A stretch of DNA of 64,000 bases from Exiguobacterium sp. 9-2. Lineage in GTDB: Bacteria; Bacillota; Bacilli; Exiguobacteriales; Exiguobacteriaceae. The notes beneath the pieces were generated by a model, which was given only the letters and a program-made list of their open reading frames with translations, was not told where the DNA came from and did no database searches. The position numbers and the translations under genes were made by a program. This document shows, in pieces, positions 1-8,671 of this stretch; the first letter of the stretch is position 1; the number at the start of each line of letters is the position of its first letter. The stretch covers positions 2,571,336 to 2,635,335 of the forward strand of contig NZ_CP142850.1 of the NCBI RefSeq assembly GCF_036287235.1. The letters run 5' to 3'.

Positions 1-105
1 GTTATCAGCGCTGTTGAACGAATAGAACGCGAGATAGAAAATCGGAGCATACAAAATGATGAAGACACCGATCAAATAAAGATTTGCTAGTTTCAGACGT
101 TTCAT
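1..105 (-). CDS. potC: Spermidine/putrescine ABC transporter permease, PotC-like (partial, 5' end only)
   Basis: Only the first 35 codons are inside the window; the gene runs off the left edge. The translation begins [13 protein letters not shown] and continues into one hydrophobic segment ending near FYSFNSADN, as in the first membrane helix of PotC-type permeases. The start ATG overlaps the stop of the upstream permease by one base (TGATG), so translation is likely coupled. The identity rests mainly on position, directly after potA and potB, where PotC is expected; the visible residues alone fit any ABC permease. Confidence 0.8.
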   Translation of the reverse strand, partial: MKRLKLANLYLIGVFIILYAPIFYLAFYSFNSADN

Positions 106-914
106 CAAGTCGTCGCTCCTTTCTTCCGTTTCGTACTTGTCAAGGCAAGGATGATTGCCATCGCGATGATGAGGAAGACGGCAATCGTAGCGCCCATGCC
201 CCAGTTCTGTGTCACGAGGAATTGCTGTTCAATCGCCGTACCGAGCGTAATGACGCGGTTCCCGGCAATCAAACGCGTGATCATGAACAGTGACAATGCC
301 GGAATGAAGACAAGCTGACAGCCTGATTTCACACCGTCAAGTGTCAACGGAAAGACGACACGACGGAATGTCGTGAAATTTGAAGCTCCGAGATCACGTG
401 CCGCGAAGACGAGCGATGGACTCAGTTTTTCTATCGCGTTAAAGATCGGTAGGATCATGAACGGAATGAAAATGTAAACCGAGACGAAGACAAAACTGAA
501 ATCGGTAAACAAGATTTGCTTCCGTCCGATTCCGATCGCTTCAAGCGTTTGATTTGCGAGACCATACGTACTGAATAATCCGATGAAGGCGTAGGTTTTC
601 AACAATAAGTTGATCCACGTCGGCAAGATGACGAGCAACAGCCAAAGTTGTTTATGTTTCGTCTTCGTCAGCAAATAAGCCGTCGGATAACCGATCAAGA
701 GTGAAAACAAGGTGATCAAAAAGGCATACCAGAACGAACTAAGCGTCATCGTTAGATACGTCGATGTGAAGAAGTTCCGGTAGTTCTCAAATGAGAAATT
801 GCCATCAAGATCAAGGAACGAATAATAGACGACGAGCACAATTGGTGCGATGACGAATAAGGCGATCCAGAATAGATACGGGATGAGATACCAGTTACGT
901 GATTTCTGCATCAT
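105..914 (-). CDS. potB: Spermidine/putrescine ABC transporter permease PotB
   Basis: A 269-residue integral membrane protein with about six hydrophobic segments. It forms half of the inner-membrane channel of a polyamine importer, together with PotC. Near residues 165-180 it has the cytoplasmic coupling loop of binding-protein-dependent permeases ([19 protein letters not shown], the EAA-type loop that contacts the ATPase). Its start overlaps the end of potA by four bases and its stop overlaps the potC start, so this is a tight operon. Length and loop fit PotB well. The substrate (spermidine, putrescine or another cation) cannot be read from the sequence. Confidence 0.92.
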   Translation of the reverse strand: MMQKSRNWYLIPYLFWIALFVIAPIVLVVYYSFLDLDGNFSFENYRNFFTSTYLTMTLSSFWYAFLITLFSLLIGYPTAYLLTKTKHKQLWLLLVILPTWINLLLKTYAFIGLFSTYGLANQTLEAIGIGRKQILFTDFSFVFVSVYIFIPFMILPIFNAIEKLSPSLVFAARDLGASNFTTFRRVVFPLTLDGVKSGCQLVFIPALSLFMITRLIAGNRVITLGTAIEQQFLVTQNWGMGATIAVFLIIAMAIILALTSTKRKKGATT

Positions 915-2005
915 AACACCCCGTCGTAGGATTCCAGACGCTTATCAAATTCTTCTTCCGTCTCGTTCAATCGCATGACGTGAATCGCTTCCGGATCAAA
1001 CGTCAGACCGATTTGTTCACCAACCGTCGCTTTTTTCGTACTGTGGACGAGCCATTCGTTTCCGACTTCATCCATACAGGCGATCTCATAGTGCACCCCA
1101 CGGAACAACTGTGAGTCGACCGTAACCTTTAGTTTTCCTTGTGTCACGTTCGTAATTTCAAGATCCTCGGGACGAATGACGATTTCGACCGGTTCGTTCA
1201 GCTCAAGACCGCGGTCAACACATTCGAATTCTTTTTCTGCGAACCAAACTCGATAATCTTCGATCATACGTCCAGGAATGATATTCGACTCGCCGATGAA
1301 GTCCGCGACGAAGCGGTTGATCGGTTCATCATAAATATCTGTCGGCGTTCCCGATTGTTGAATGACGCCGTGATTGAGAACGAAGATTTCATCTGACATC
1401 GCGAGTGCCTCTTCTTGGTCGTGTGTGACGAAGATGAACGTGATCCCAAGACGACGTTGTAAGTCGCGGAGCTCATATTGCATCTCTGTCCGCAATTTCA
1501 AGTCGAGTGCTGAGAGCGGCTCATCGAGCAAGATGACTTCCGGTTCATTGACGATTGCCCGGGCAATCGCGACACGCTGCCGTTGTCCACCCGACATCTC
1601 GGTGATTTCCCGTTTCTCATAACCGGACAAGTTGACGAACTTCAATGCATCGGTCACACGTTGTGCGATTTCCGCTTCCTTCACCTTCTTGATCCGAAGA
1701 CCAAAAGCAATGTTTTCGAAGACGTTTAAGTGTGGGAACAGTGCGTAATCTTGGAAAACGGTATTAACTTGACGTTTGTTCGCCGGCACATCATTGATCC
1801 GTTTCCCGTCAAAGATAATGTCTCCCTCTGTCGCTTCCGAAAAACCGGCGATAAGTCGTAAGATCGTCGTTTTCCCGCAACCCGATGGTCCGAGTAACGT
1901 ATAGAACTTTCCGCGTTCGATTTCAAAGCTGACTTGATCAAGAACGGTCTGATCGTCATAACGTTTCGTGACGTCCTTGAATTGAATGATCGTAGTATCT
2001 GCCAA
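911..2005 (-). CDS. potA: Spermidine/putrescine ABC transporter ATP-binding protein PotA
   Basis: A 364-residue ABC ATPase that powers polyamine import. Visible motifs are Walker [10 protein letters not shown] near residue 38, the Q-loop [10 protein letters not shown], the signature [14 protein letters not shown] near residue 137, Walker [13 protein letters not shown] and the switch histidine in FVTHDQEEA. The last ~120 residues form the TOBE-type regulatory domain found in PotA and MalK subunits. It is the first transporter gene after the XRE-cupin regulator (13-base gap) and overlaps potB. Polyamine specificity follows from family resemblance and the regulator next door. Iron(III) or thiamine importers share this layout, but the regulator argues for polyamines. 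Confidence 0.92.
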   Translation of the reverse strand: MADTTIIQFKDVTKRYDDQTVLDQVSFEIERGKFYTLLGPSGCGKTTILRLIAGFSEATEGDIIFDGKRINDVPANKRQVNTVFQDYALFPHLNVFENIAFGLRIKKVKEAEIAQRVTDALKFVNLSGYEKREITEMSGGQRQRVAIARAIVNEPEVILLDEPLSALDLKLRTEMQYELRDLQRRLGITFIFVTHDQEEALAMSDEIFVLNHGVIQQSGTPTDIYDEPINRFVADFIGESNIIPGRMIEDYRVWFAEKEFECVDRGLELNEPVEIVIRPEDLEITNVTQGKLKVTVDSQLFRGVHYEIACMDEVGNEWLVHSTKKATVGEQIGLTFDPEAIHVMRLNETEEEFDKRLESYDGVL

Positions 2006-2018
2006 TCTAGTTCCTCCT

Positions 2019-2564
2019 TTATAGGTATGAGTCGGTTGCGGTCACGAGGACCTTTGTCTCTTGCATTGACTCATTGCGTAATTGATGAATTTCTGAAGCC
2101 TTATAGTAAAGTGTCTCCCCTTGCTTCGCTAAAAAAGACTGACGTCCGAGCGTCAACGTGACGTTCCCCGCGAGCACATAGACAAATGTCTCCGCCCCCG
2201 ACGGTTCATACGTCTTGAAGGCTCCCCCTGGCGCAAGTGTCAGCAGGACCGGTTCCATCTCTTTTTCATTTGATTCCGGGATGAGCCATGTGACATGATA
2301 CCCTTGTTCTTCGTCCGCATATGTTGTGACATCTTCTTCTCCATAGACGACTTTTTGATTAAGTGCGTCCTCATCAAAGAAATCCTTCGGTGAGATGCCA
2401 AGGACTTCAAGGAGATGAAACAGTGTCTCGATCGATGGGGAACTGATTTCCCGTTCGAGTTGCGAGATGTACCCTTTACTCAGGTCTGTTCTTTCCCCGA
2501 GTTCCTCTTGCGTCAATCCCTTTTGAAGACGGAGGTTCTTGATTTTTTGTCCGATTGAGTACAA
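2019..2564 (-). CDS. XRE-family regulator with C-terminal cupin domain (PuuR-like), probable regulator of the pot operon
   Basis: A 181-residue protein. The N-terminal helix-turn-helix ([22 protein letters not shown], then [16 protein letters not shown]) spans about residues 3-60. A single-stranded beta-helix (cupin) sensor follows, with [11 protein letters not shown] near residue 135. The TTG start at 2564 is chosen because an AGGAGG lies seven bases upstream. An in-frame ATG at 2582 would place that ribosome binding site inside the coding region. Proteins of this build control polyamine and amine uptake in many bacteria. The gene leads the pot operon with only 13 bases before potA, so it probably regulates itself and the transporter. 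The ligand is not visible. Confidence 0.88.
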   Translation of the reverse strand: MYSIGQKIKNLRLQKGLTQEELGERTDLSKGYISQLEREISSPSIETLFHLLEVLGISPKDFFDEDALNQKVVYGEEDVTTYADEEQGYHVTWLIPESNEKEMEPVLLTLAPGGAFKTYEPSGAETFVYVLAGNVTLTLGRQSFLAKQGETLYYKASEIHQLRNESMQETKVLVTATDSYL

Positions 2565-2587
2565 TCGACGTCCTCCTCTCATCGGCT

Positions 2588-2620
2588 TAGTTTAGTATAA
2601 GATGACTAAAAGTTTACTAA
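2588..2620. promoter_or_regulatory. Operator-like inverted repeats upstream of the XRE-cupin gene
   Basis: TTTAGT (2591-2596) and ACTAAA (2605-2610) form an inverted repeat, and the related ACTAAAAGTTTACT overlaps the right half. A further ACTAAAACGTTT lies at 2658-2669, on the -35 side of the minus-strand promoter. Repeats of this type around the start of an XRE gene are typical of autorepression. The protein-DNA assignment is inference. Confidence 0.45.
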
Positions 2621-2630
2621 TCACGTACCG

Positions 2631-2658
2631 ATTATAGCGTATTTCATTATTTAATCAA
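2631..2658 (-). promoter_or_regulatory. Sigma-A promoter for the XRE-cupin/pot operon
   Basis: On the minus strand, TTGATT (2658-2653) and a perfect TATAAT (2636-2631) are separated by 16 bases, about 65 bases upstream of the TTG start. Confidence 0.7.
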
Positions 2659-2688
2659 CTAAAACGTTTGATATTTTTTAATGTTCAT

Positions 2689-2717
2689 TTGACAGCGAGA
2701 ACGCTTACACCTACAAT
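2689..2717 (+). promoter_or_regulatory. Sigma-A promoter of the degV-like gene
   Basis: A perfect TTGACA (2689-2694) and TACAAT (2712-2717) are separated by 17 bases, with the start codon 35 bases downstream and a GGAGGA ribosome binding site between. Confidence 0.85.
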
Positions 2718-2751
2718 TATTATCAGGTACTAATTTGAGGAGGAACTTGTA

Positions 2752-3597
2752 ATGCGGATTGCTTGGATCACTGATAGTACGACGATTTTACCGGATACGA
2801 TTGCAAAGCGCGACGATCTCTCGGTTGTCCCTTTACTCGTCATGAAGGATGGCGAAAGTTTCATCGATGGGGCCGATGTAAATGCGGAAACCGTCTATAG
2901 CTGGATTGATGCAAAACATAAAGTGACGACGAGTCAACCTTCCATCGGTAGTTTTACCGAACACTACGAACGACTAAAAGAAGATTATGACATCGGTTTT
3001 GCTATCCACCTGTCGAGTGAACTGAGCGGAACGTATAACGCGTCCGTCCAAGGCGCAGAAATTGCCGGCTTCCGCTTGATCGCGATTGATTCTCGTTGTG
3101 GGATTTATCCGGCTGGTCAGCTCTTAGCAGAGGCAATCGAGCTCGTCGAAGCGGGACATTCGATTGAATCCGTCGAACAGATCATTCTGGAGCGTCGTTT
3201 CGACCACCATATCGAATTCACTGTCGCGAACCTCGATCAATTGCAAGCCGGTGGACGGATCTCCTCGACGAAGGCATTCGTCGGTAACTTGTTGCAACTG
3301 CGTCCGTTGTTCCACTTCGAAGAAGGAAAGATCGTTCCATACCAAACCGTTCGGACGTTCAAGAAAGCCCATTCGAAGATTTTTGATCACCTTGTTTTGA
3401 TTCTCGAGCGCGGTCAAGTGACGGACATCTCGTTGTTCCACGCGACAGCGTATGAACTGGCGCTCGATTGGAAAAATCGACTCGAAGCACAGTTCGACGT
3501 CCGGGTCCGAATCGATGATTTAACGCCGGTTCTCGGTTCACATACCGGAAACCCTGCCATCGGCATGTCCTTTTTGAACCCGACGCGTCGACCATGA
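2752..3597 (+). CDS. DegV family fatty-acid-binding protein
   Basis: A 281-residue soluble protein of the DegV family, which binds single fatty acids. Family members such as FakB work with the kinase FakA to phosphorylate exogenous fatty acids for lipid synthesis. Family marks are the N-terminal WITDSTTILPD, SQPSIGSFTEHYE near residue 62, HLSSELSGTYNASVQGAEIAG near residues 86-105, and the C-terminal GSHTGNPAIGMSFL containing the conserved GPG-like fatty-acid loop region. No kinase gene is nearby. It has its own near-consensus promoter and appears monocistronic. Which fatty acid is bound, and whether it serves FakA, cannot be told. Confidence 0.92.
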   Translation: MRIAWITDSTTILPDTIAKRDDLSVVPLLVMKDGESFIDGADVNAETVYSWIDAKHKVTTSQPSIGSFTEHYERLKEDYDIGFAIHLSSELSGTYNASVQGAEIAGFRLIAIDSRCGIYPAGQLLAEAIELVEAGHSIESVEQIILERRFDHHIEFTVANLDQLQAGGRISSTKAFVGNLLQLRPLFHFEEGKIVPYQTVRTFKKAHSKIFDHLVLILERGQVTDISLFHATAYELALDWKNRLEAQFDVRVRIDDLTPVLGSHTGNPAIGMSFLNPTRRP

Positions 3598-3656
3598 TGA
3601 CTAATGAAAATGATTTTTGGGTAAACCTTCTTTAGAGAATAAAGGAGGTTTTTTGT

Positions 3657-4385
3657 TTGAAAAATAAATGGATTTGGCTTAACTGGGTCGGCTTCATCTT
3701 TACGATTGCTGTGAACGCCCTCGATGGTGGAAAGACAGGACGGATTTCTGACTCCATCTTTACGTTATTCAAACCGGCTGGTTATGCGTTCTCGATTTGG
3801 GGATTGATCTATACGATTTTACTCATTTGGTTGATTCTCCAAACGATCCCAAAATTCAAGGAACATGAACTGGCGAAAAAAATCGGACCATGGTTCCTGA
3901 TCAGCTGTTTATTCAATGCTGGCTGGATTGTCTCATTCACCTTCGAATTGTTCGTCGTCTCTGTCGTCGTCATCGTTGGTCTCTTGCTGTCATTGATCGT
4001 CATCTACTCGAAAATCGACCGCGAGACGAAAGGCTTACGCTTCAAGCTACCTTTCTCGCTTTATCTCGGCTGGGTATCGGTCGCAACGATCGCCGACATC
4101 TTCCTAACGATCAACGCAGAGGGCGTGACGTCGTGGCTTGGAATCGGAGATGCCGGTTGGACGATGATTATGCTGGTCGTCGGTGTCATCGTCGCCCTTC
4201 TCTTCATGTTCGCAAACCGCGATCCGATTTATCCGCTCGTCTTCGTCTGGGCGTACATCGCAATCAATTTCGAGTCGGATAACGGTCTCGTCGATACGGC
4301 GGTTCTCGGTAGCGTCGTCTTATTGTTAGCGGGGTATATCTTCCTTCTTGTACGGATGCGCCGTCGAGTCATCGTGAGCAAGTGA
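3657..4385 (+). CDS. TspO/MBR-like tryptophan-rich membrane protein
   Basis: A 242-residue membrane protein with about seven hydrophobic segments, longer than the classical ~160-residue five-helix TspO. The TspO-like core is recognisable in FKPAGYAFSIWGLIYTILLIW near residues 38-58 and in WLISCLFNAGWIV-type tryptophan-containing helices. The start is TTG at 3657, eight bases after AAAGGAGG; no ATG fits. TspO-family proteins bind tetrapyrroles and similar hydrophobic ligands, but the role of this longer Bacillota form is not settled. The gap to DegV is only 59 bases with no obvious terminator, so cotranscription is possible. Confidence 0.82.
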   Translation: MKNKWIWLNWVGFIFTIAVNALDGGKTGRISDSIFTLFKPAGYAFSIWGLIYTILLIWLILQTIPKFKEHELAKKIGPWFLISCLFNAGWIVSFTFELFVVSVVVIVGLLLSLIVIYSKIDRETKGLRFKLPFSLYLGWVSVATIADIFLTINAEGVTSWLGIGDAGWTMIMLVVGVIVALLFMFANRDPIYPLVFVWAYIAINFESDNGLVDTAVLGSVVLLLAGYIFLLVRMRRRVIVSK

Positions 4386-4436
4386 CGTTCCTTTCTCATT
4401 CGAACGGCGTATACTAGAGAAAAGGAGTGAATGACC

Positions 4437-4784
4437 ATGAACATCACATTTACACCATCTGCTCAGGAACGAATCAATCAATTACGCGGTGAAGTATCCG
4501 GTCAACTACACCTCTACTACGATACAGAAGGTTGCGGTTGCGGAAACTCTGGTATTTTCAGTATTCGTCTCGTCGATGAAGCGACACCGGAAGACATGAC
4601 GATCGACTCGAATGTCGGACCCGTTCTTGTCAAACGATGGTCGAGTCATTTCCTCGATCAAGACATGACGCTCGATTACAACGCGGAGAAAAAAGCGTTA
4701 ATCCTTAAAAGCGATGGACAATACTTCAATACGAACGTGCTCGTTACGGATCAAACAGGCTGTGTCCTGACAGTTCGTTCATAA
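4437..4784 (+). CDS. HesB/YqkB-like iron-sulfur cluster biosynthesis family protein
   Basis: A 115-residue protein of the Fe-S biosynthesis fold (HesB/IscA-like, YqkB branch). The body NITFTPSAQERINQL...LHLYYDTEGCGCGNSGIFSIRLV carries a CGCG cysteine pair near residue 33, and a third cysteine lies near the end (TGCVLTV). A-type carriers use three cysteines, but their spacing here differs from IscA, so a scaffold role is only likely. The ATG at 4437 is preferred over the ATG at 4431 because it lies nine rather than three bases after GGAG. The gene ends just before a bidirectional terminator. Confidence 0.82.
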   Translation: MNITFTPSAQERINQLRGEVSGQLHLYYDTEGCGCGNSGIFSIRLVDEATPEDMTIDSNVGPVLVKRWSSHFLDQDMTLDYNAEKKALILKSDGQYFNTNVLVTDQTGCVLTVRS

Positions 4785-4793
4785 GCACAGACG

Positions 4794-4830
4794 AAAAAGG
4801 CAACTTCCGCGATGGAAGTTGCCTTTGTTT
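4794..4830. terminator. Intrinsic terminator after the yqkB-like gene
   Basis: A 13-bp perfect stem, AAAGGCAACTTCC (4796-4808) with GGAAGTTGCCTTT (4814-4826), is flanked by A-run and T-rich tails, so it can work in both directions. Confidence 0.88.
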
Positions 4831-4888
4831 GTGTTCGAACAGACAGGTGCTACGTTAAAAGCTTGGATGGTCTGAGTATGATTGAATG

Positions 4889-4989
4889 TACTAGATGTCT
4901 GTCTGCGTCGTGCACAAGCTGGTGAGAAAATCCAGCGCTTTGCGTCCCCCCAGACGTCGCATGCATCATCCTAGCATGCTTATCTAGTA
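4889..4989. other. Candidate structured RNA element, three-way-junction fold, between convergent genes
   Basis: The 101-base element is closed by a perfect 8-bp stem, TACTAGAT (4889-4896) with ATCTAGTA (4982-4989). Inside are a GCATGC/GCATGC hairpin (4959-4964 with 4974-4979), a GTCTG/CAGAC stem (4901-4905 with 4951-4955), and within that a GCTGG/CCAGC hairpin (4918-4922 with 4932-4936). It lies downstream of a terminator on the plus strand and in the 3' trailer of the MHYT-GGDEF-EAL gene on the minus strand. The strand that is transcribed is unknown. It contains no ORF, and I could not match it to a known riboswitch. Confidence 0.4.
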
Positions 4990-5017
4990 TACGAACGAAA
5001 GTCGTGTTTGGATTGCT

Positions 5018-7060
5018 TTATCCGACATTTAGAACGGTCTCTTCAATCGTCCGCTGATTCAGATCCTTCACATGCATCGGCTTACTGTAATAATAACCTT
5101 GTCCATAATCACAACCGAGACGTTTCAGGAAAAGATGCTGTTCGAGTGTCTCGACGCCTTCCGCGACGACTTCGATCCCGAGACTCTTCGCAAGCTGGAT
5201 GATCATTTCCGTGATTGCCGTTCCGCGTTCGTCATGCGGGACTTCATCGATGAACGATTTATCGATCTTCAGGATATCAATCGGGAGATGCTTCAGGTGT
5301 GTCAATGATGATAGACCCGTTCCGAAATCATCAAGTGCGATCGTCAGACTGAGTTGTTTCAGTTCACCGAGCATCATCATTGCCCGGTCGAGGTTCTCCA
5401 TGACGGATGTTTCCGTGATTTCAAGCTGTAGCTGTAGTTCGCTCCCATTCTTCAATGAATGGTGGACGATTTCCTTAATCATTAAGTTGTGTGACTCGGA
5501 CCGGAAATGCATCGCCGATAAGTTCACCGAGACTTGGCGAATGAAATAATCTTCCTTCTTCCAAATCTCCATCTGGGCGACGGTCTCTTTGAGTACCCAC
5601 TCAGTTAAACGGTGAATCAAACTGTATTTTTCTGCAAGCGGGATGAACTCCGCCGGTGAGATGAAACCAAACTTCGGATGATTCCAGCGGATCAAGACTT
5701 CCGCTTGATCAACTTTTCCCGTCGCAAGGGCGATCTTCGGTTGATAGACGAGGGCGAACTCCTTGAAATCCGTCATCGCCCGGCGTAAGGATCCGACAAT
5801 CAATTGCTCTCTACGATCCGAGTGTAGTGAGTCATCATACACGATGAAGCGATCACGCCCCTCATTTTTGCCAGCCCGAAGCGCACTCTCCATCTGACCG
5901 ATTCGCATCTCAAGTGATTCCTTCGCATTCGGGAGGATCACGCCCATCGTTGCTGTCAAATGAACCGGTTGATCTTCGAGATCAATCGGAAGACGTACAT
6001 CGTCTAAAATTTGTTCGAAGACATCTGTCATGTCTTCTTGTGAGACACGTTTGATGAGGAAGAACTGCGTCCCGTTATAACGAATACACGCTTCATCTTC
6101 CTTCAACGTCTGTAACATCCGTTCTGCGAATTGGCGGATGACCGCATCTCCCTTATCGAATCCGAATGTGTCATTGACCCATTTGTATCCATCAAGATCA
6201 AGTAACGCCATCGCCATCTCCTGCTTAGCACGACCATACTGGGCATCGACTTTTGTCATGTGATGATCGAGCCATCGTCGGTTGTGTAATCCCGTCAGAT
6301 GATCGGTATACGCCATCATCTGCAGTGCACGACGTTCGAGGTGAATGTAGAGACCTGCAATCAACACGAGAATCAAGAAGACCGGTATCGCGACTTCATT
6401 CAAGATGTTCGACGTGATTGGAGCATCACCGATAAGTCCGGCATCTGAGGCTGGAATACAGAACGATGTGCCGAGCATTCCGACATAATGCATCGAAGAG
6501 ATGGCAAACCCCATCACGACTGCGATGGGAATCAAGATCCGTTTCTTATCGACATGTCTCAAGCGATGAAGCAGTAGCAAGGCGATATAGGCGACAGTGA
6601 CTGCAATCAGGACGGATAAAAAAAATAAACTCTTCTCATACCGAACGGCTCCACCGAACTCCATCGCCATCATGCCAAGGTAATGCATCGTAGCGATTCC
6701 GCTCCCCATCAGGGATCCTGCTAAAATGACCTTCTTTCGCGTAATCGTCGACGAGTACAACAAATGAAAGGCAATGAAAGCAGCCAAAATAGCGGGAATG
6801 ACGGATAAGAACATTAAAAACCAATCATAGCGAACCGTGACGGACAGAGCGAATGCTCCCATCCCGACGAAATGCATTCCCCAGATCGATAACCCCATCG
6901 TCAACGACGAGAGGAACAAGGCACGCTTCTTTAAGGAAGTCGCTTTCGCTAGACGACGATTTAACTCCAGTGAACCATATGAGCCGAGGATGGCAACGAG
7001 CACCGATAACACGACCAATGTCACTTCGTAGTGTTTCGTTAAGATGATCCATTCATTCAT
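5018..7060 (-). CDS. MHYT-sensor GGDEF/EAL protein, probable c-di-GMP phosphodiesterase with degenerate GGDEF
   Basis: A 680-residue membrane signalling protein. Residues ~1-240 hold seven helices with three MHYT-type motifs (WGMHFVGM, ATMHYLGM, SSMHYVGM), a sensor proposed to bind copper and sense O2, CO or NO. A GGDEF domain follows (TDHLTGLHNRRWLD), but its active site reads RYNGTQFF instead of GGDEF, so cyclase activity is unlikely. The C-terminal EAL domain has EVLIRW in place of EALxRW and keeps EITE, DDFGTG, KIDKSFI and AEGVET, so hydrolysis of c-di-GMP is plausible. The ATG at 7060 is favoured; an ATG at 7090 almost touches its possible GGAGA. It is monocistronic and converges on the yqkB-like gene. 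Confidence 0.9.
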   Translation of the reverse strand: MNEWIILTKHYEVTLVVLSVLVAILGSYGSLELNRRLAKATSLKKRALFLSSLTMGLSIWGMHFVGMGAFALSVTVRYDWFLMFLSVIPAILAAFIAFHLLYSSTITRKKVILAGSLMGSGIATMHYLGMMAMEFGGAVRYEKSLFFLSVLIAVTVAYIALLLLHRLRHVDKKRILIPIAVVMGFAISSMHYVGMLGTSFCIPASDAGLIGDAPITSNILNEVAIPVFLILVLIAGLYIHLERRALQMMAYTDHLTGLHNRRWLDHHMTKVDAQYGRAKQEMAMALLDLDGYKWVNDTFGFDKGDAVIRQFAERMLQTLKEDEACIRYNGTQFFLIKRVSQEDMTDVFEQILDDVRLPIDLEDQPVHLTATMGVILPNAKESLEMRIGQMESALRAGKNEGRDRFIVYDDSLHSDRREQLIVGSLRRAMTDFKEFALVYQPKIALATGKVDQAEVLIRWNHPKFGFISPAEFIPLAEKYSLIHRLTEWVLKETVAQMEIWKKEDYFIRQVSVNLSAMHFRSESHNLMIKEIVHHSLKNGSELQLQLEITETSVMENLDRAMMMLGELKQLSLTIALDDFGTGLSSLTHLKHLPIDILKIDKSFIDEVPHDERGTAITEMIIQLAKSLGIEVVAEGVETLEQHLFLKRLGCDYGQGYYYSKPMHVKDLNQRTIEETVLNVG

Positions 7061-7202
7061 TGTATGAGGTCTCTCCTTATGAAATGTCATTCTCCTAACT
7101 ATCGTCTGCTCTGACTCTTTTTTTCAGTGAAATTTAGAAATTCGTTTGATTTCTTATCATTCCATCACTTTTTTACCTAATCACTCGACATCTTACACAA
7201 AG

Positions 7203-7227
7203 ACGGATCCGCTCGAGACGGATCCGT
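7203..7227 (-). terminator. Intrinsic terminator after the anti-sigma gene
   Basis: Read on the minus strand, ACGGATCCG and CGGATCCGT form a 9-bp perfect stem around a 7-base loop, followed by CTTTGTG. It starts 12 bases after the anti-sigma stop. Confidence 0.7.
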
Positions 7228-7239
7228 TAAACATCATTT

Positions 7240-7977
7240 TTAGAGTGCTACCGATGCGACGATTTCACCCGTCGGTTTTTCTAAATCCGGTTCGGGTTCA
7301 ACCGTGATGGCGACGGCATCAACTTTTCCGTCTCCTTTAAGCGGGAAGACAGCTGCTGCCTCTCCATCTTTTTCGATGACACCGTTCGCAGTAGGTGTCT
7401 CTCCTTCGAGCGTCCACAATTGATAGAGCTGACCTTTTTGAAGCGGTGGTAAATCTTTCAGTTGAACGAGCATATACGATTTATCGTTTTGCGTGAAAAT
7501 CATGCTTGATCCTTTAATGGACTCGGTACTTTCAAAGTTCCCCATCCCTTTGATCTCATCCATGGCTAATGTCTCTGGTGTATCTGTGCTCTCTTCCTGT
7601 GACAGGAAGTAGGCATTCGCACCAAGCGAGAGAATCAAGGCGGCGGCGATACTCATCAACCAACCGATTGGCACACTCTTCTTCTTCGTTTGTTGCTGAC
7701 GTCCTTGTTTAATGTCTACCGGAGTAGTCATCGGTGCTTCCTTCGGAGACGCTGCCTCTGCTGAACCAAGGACTTCTCCAAGAATTCGTGCTTTCATACC
7801 TGCAGGAACGGGTCGCTCCGGAAGCGATTCAGCGATGGGAAGCATGAGTTCTTCCATTTCTAAAAGCGCTTCACGACATTCTTCGCACGTCGAAAGATGC
7901 GCTTCGAACGCGTCGCGATCAGCTGCGGATAATGTTCCATTAAAATAATCGATTAAGTCATGACAACGTTCTTCCAT
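7240..7977 (-). CDS. Membrane-anchored anti-sigma factor, RskA family
   Basis: A 245-residue anti-sigma factor. The N-terminal zinc-finger anti-sigma domain shows the HxxxCxxC motif in AHLSTCEECREALLEME near residues 30-45. One membrane helix follows (GWLMSIAAALILSLGANAYF, about residue 130). The extracytoplasmic part is an RskA domain (KGQLYQLWTLEG...AVAITVEPEPD). It should hold the adjacent ECF sigma factor until the outer domain is cleaved. The ATG at 7977 is chosen because GGGAGG lies seven bases upstream, so its first 20 bases overlap the sigma gene end and translation is coupled. The triggering signal is not visible. Confidence 0.9.
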   Translation of the reverse strand: MEERCHDLIDYFNGTLSAADRDAFEAHLSTCEECREALLEMEELMLPIAESLPERPVPAGMKARILGEVLGSAEAASPKEAPMTTPVDIKQGRQQQTKKKSVPIGWLMSIAAALILSLGANAYFLSQEESTDTPETLAMDEIKGMGNFESTESIKGSSMIFTQNDKSYMLVQLKDLPPLQKGQLYQLWTLEGETPTANGVIEKDGEAAAVFPLKGDGKVDAVAITVEPEPDLEKPTGEIVASVAL

Positions 7978-8521
7978 CTCGTTCCCTCCCATCCATTCGT
8001 TTTCGTAATGCTTGAATCGCGCTCCTGATTCGCGTCTTGACCGTTCCAAGAGGTAAATCGAGCTGCTCTGAAATCTGTTGTTGCGTCATCCCTTGGAAGT
8101 AAACGAGTTCAATCAGCTCTTGCTGTTCTGGCTTCAATTCACTGACCGCGCCGCGTACTTCAGCAGCCGTTTCACGCTGCATGACCGTCCGCTCGACCGG
8201 CTCGTCGTATCCACCATCCCGCTCTTCGACTTCGATCGTCGGTTGTCGTTTTTCACGACGGAGACAATCGAGTGCCGCGTTACGTGTAATCGTTAAAATC
8301 CACGATGAAAACTTTCCTTTTTGTGTATCAAAATCAACACGACCGTTCCAAATCTTCATCCATACTTCCTGTATGACTTCTTCGGACAACCGGTCATTAT
8401 TCGTAAAGCGATGGGCGAATGAAAACAATAACCTCTCGTACTTATCGTATAATGTCTCGAGAGCTTGCTCGTCACCGCTACGCATCAGATGATAAAGCGA
8501 TTCATCGGATTGAGTGTGCAT
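7958..8521 (-). CDS. ECF RNA polymerase sigma factor (SigK-like)
   Basis: A 187-residue ECF sigma factor. Region 2 is at about residues 20-95 (YDKYERLLFSFAHRF, EVIQEVWMKIW), and region 4 is at about 125-180 (LKPEQQELIELVYFQGMTQQQISEQLDLPLGTVKTRIRSA), which reads the -35 element. The ATG at 8521 follows AGGAGG by six bases. An upstream in-frame ATG would read through arginine-rich RBS sequence and was rejected. The gene overlaps the RskA-type anti-sigma gene, the usual SigK/RskA pair arrangement. The regulon is unknown. The promoter upstream looks sigma-A-like rather than clearly self-driven. Confidence 0.92.
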   Translation of the reverse strand: MHTQSDESLYHLMRSGDEQALETLYDKYERLLFSFAHRFTNNDRLSEEVIQEVWMKIWNGRVDFDTQKGKFSSWILTITRNAALDCLRREKRQPTIEVEERDGGYDEPVERTVMQRETAAEVRGAVSELKPEQQELIELVYFQGMTQQQISEQLDLPLGTVKTRIRSAIQALRKRMDGRERDGRTLS

Positions 8522-8548
8522 CCTTCTCCTCCTTCTGACGTCAGCCCT

Positions 8549-8577
8549 ATCATATAGTATACGCAAGCTGACACCAA
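8549..8577 (-). promoter_or_regulatory. Putative promoter of the ECF sigma/anti-sigma operon
   Basis: On the minus strand, TTGGTG (8577-8572) and TATGAT (8554-8549) are 17 bases apart. A perfect CTGACGTCAG palindrome (8536-8545) lies just downstream, between promoter and start codon. Confidence 0.5.
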
Positions 8578-8671
8578 ATCGTTTTCGATTTCATCCATTT
8601 TCTAAGTAAAAAACTTCATCACATCCATATTCCCTCATTCTATTAAAAGTATAGCTTAAAATTCTGCTGAA

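Noticed and set aside
4940-4960. c-di-GMP-I (GEMM) riboswitch on the minus strand
   Set aside because: Only the GGGACGCAAAGC block matches; the CAAACC segment, GNRA loop and second-stem receptor are missing, and the element is downstream of the gene, not upstream.
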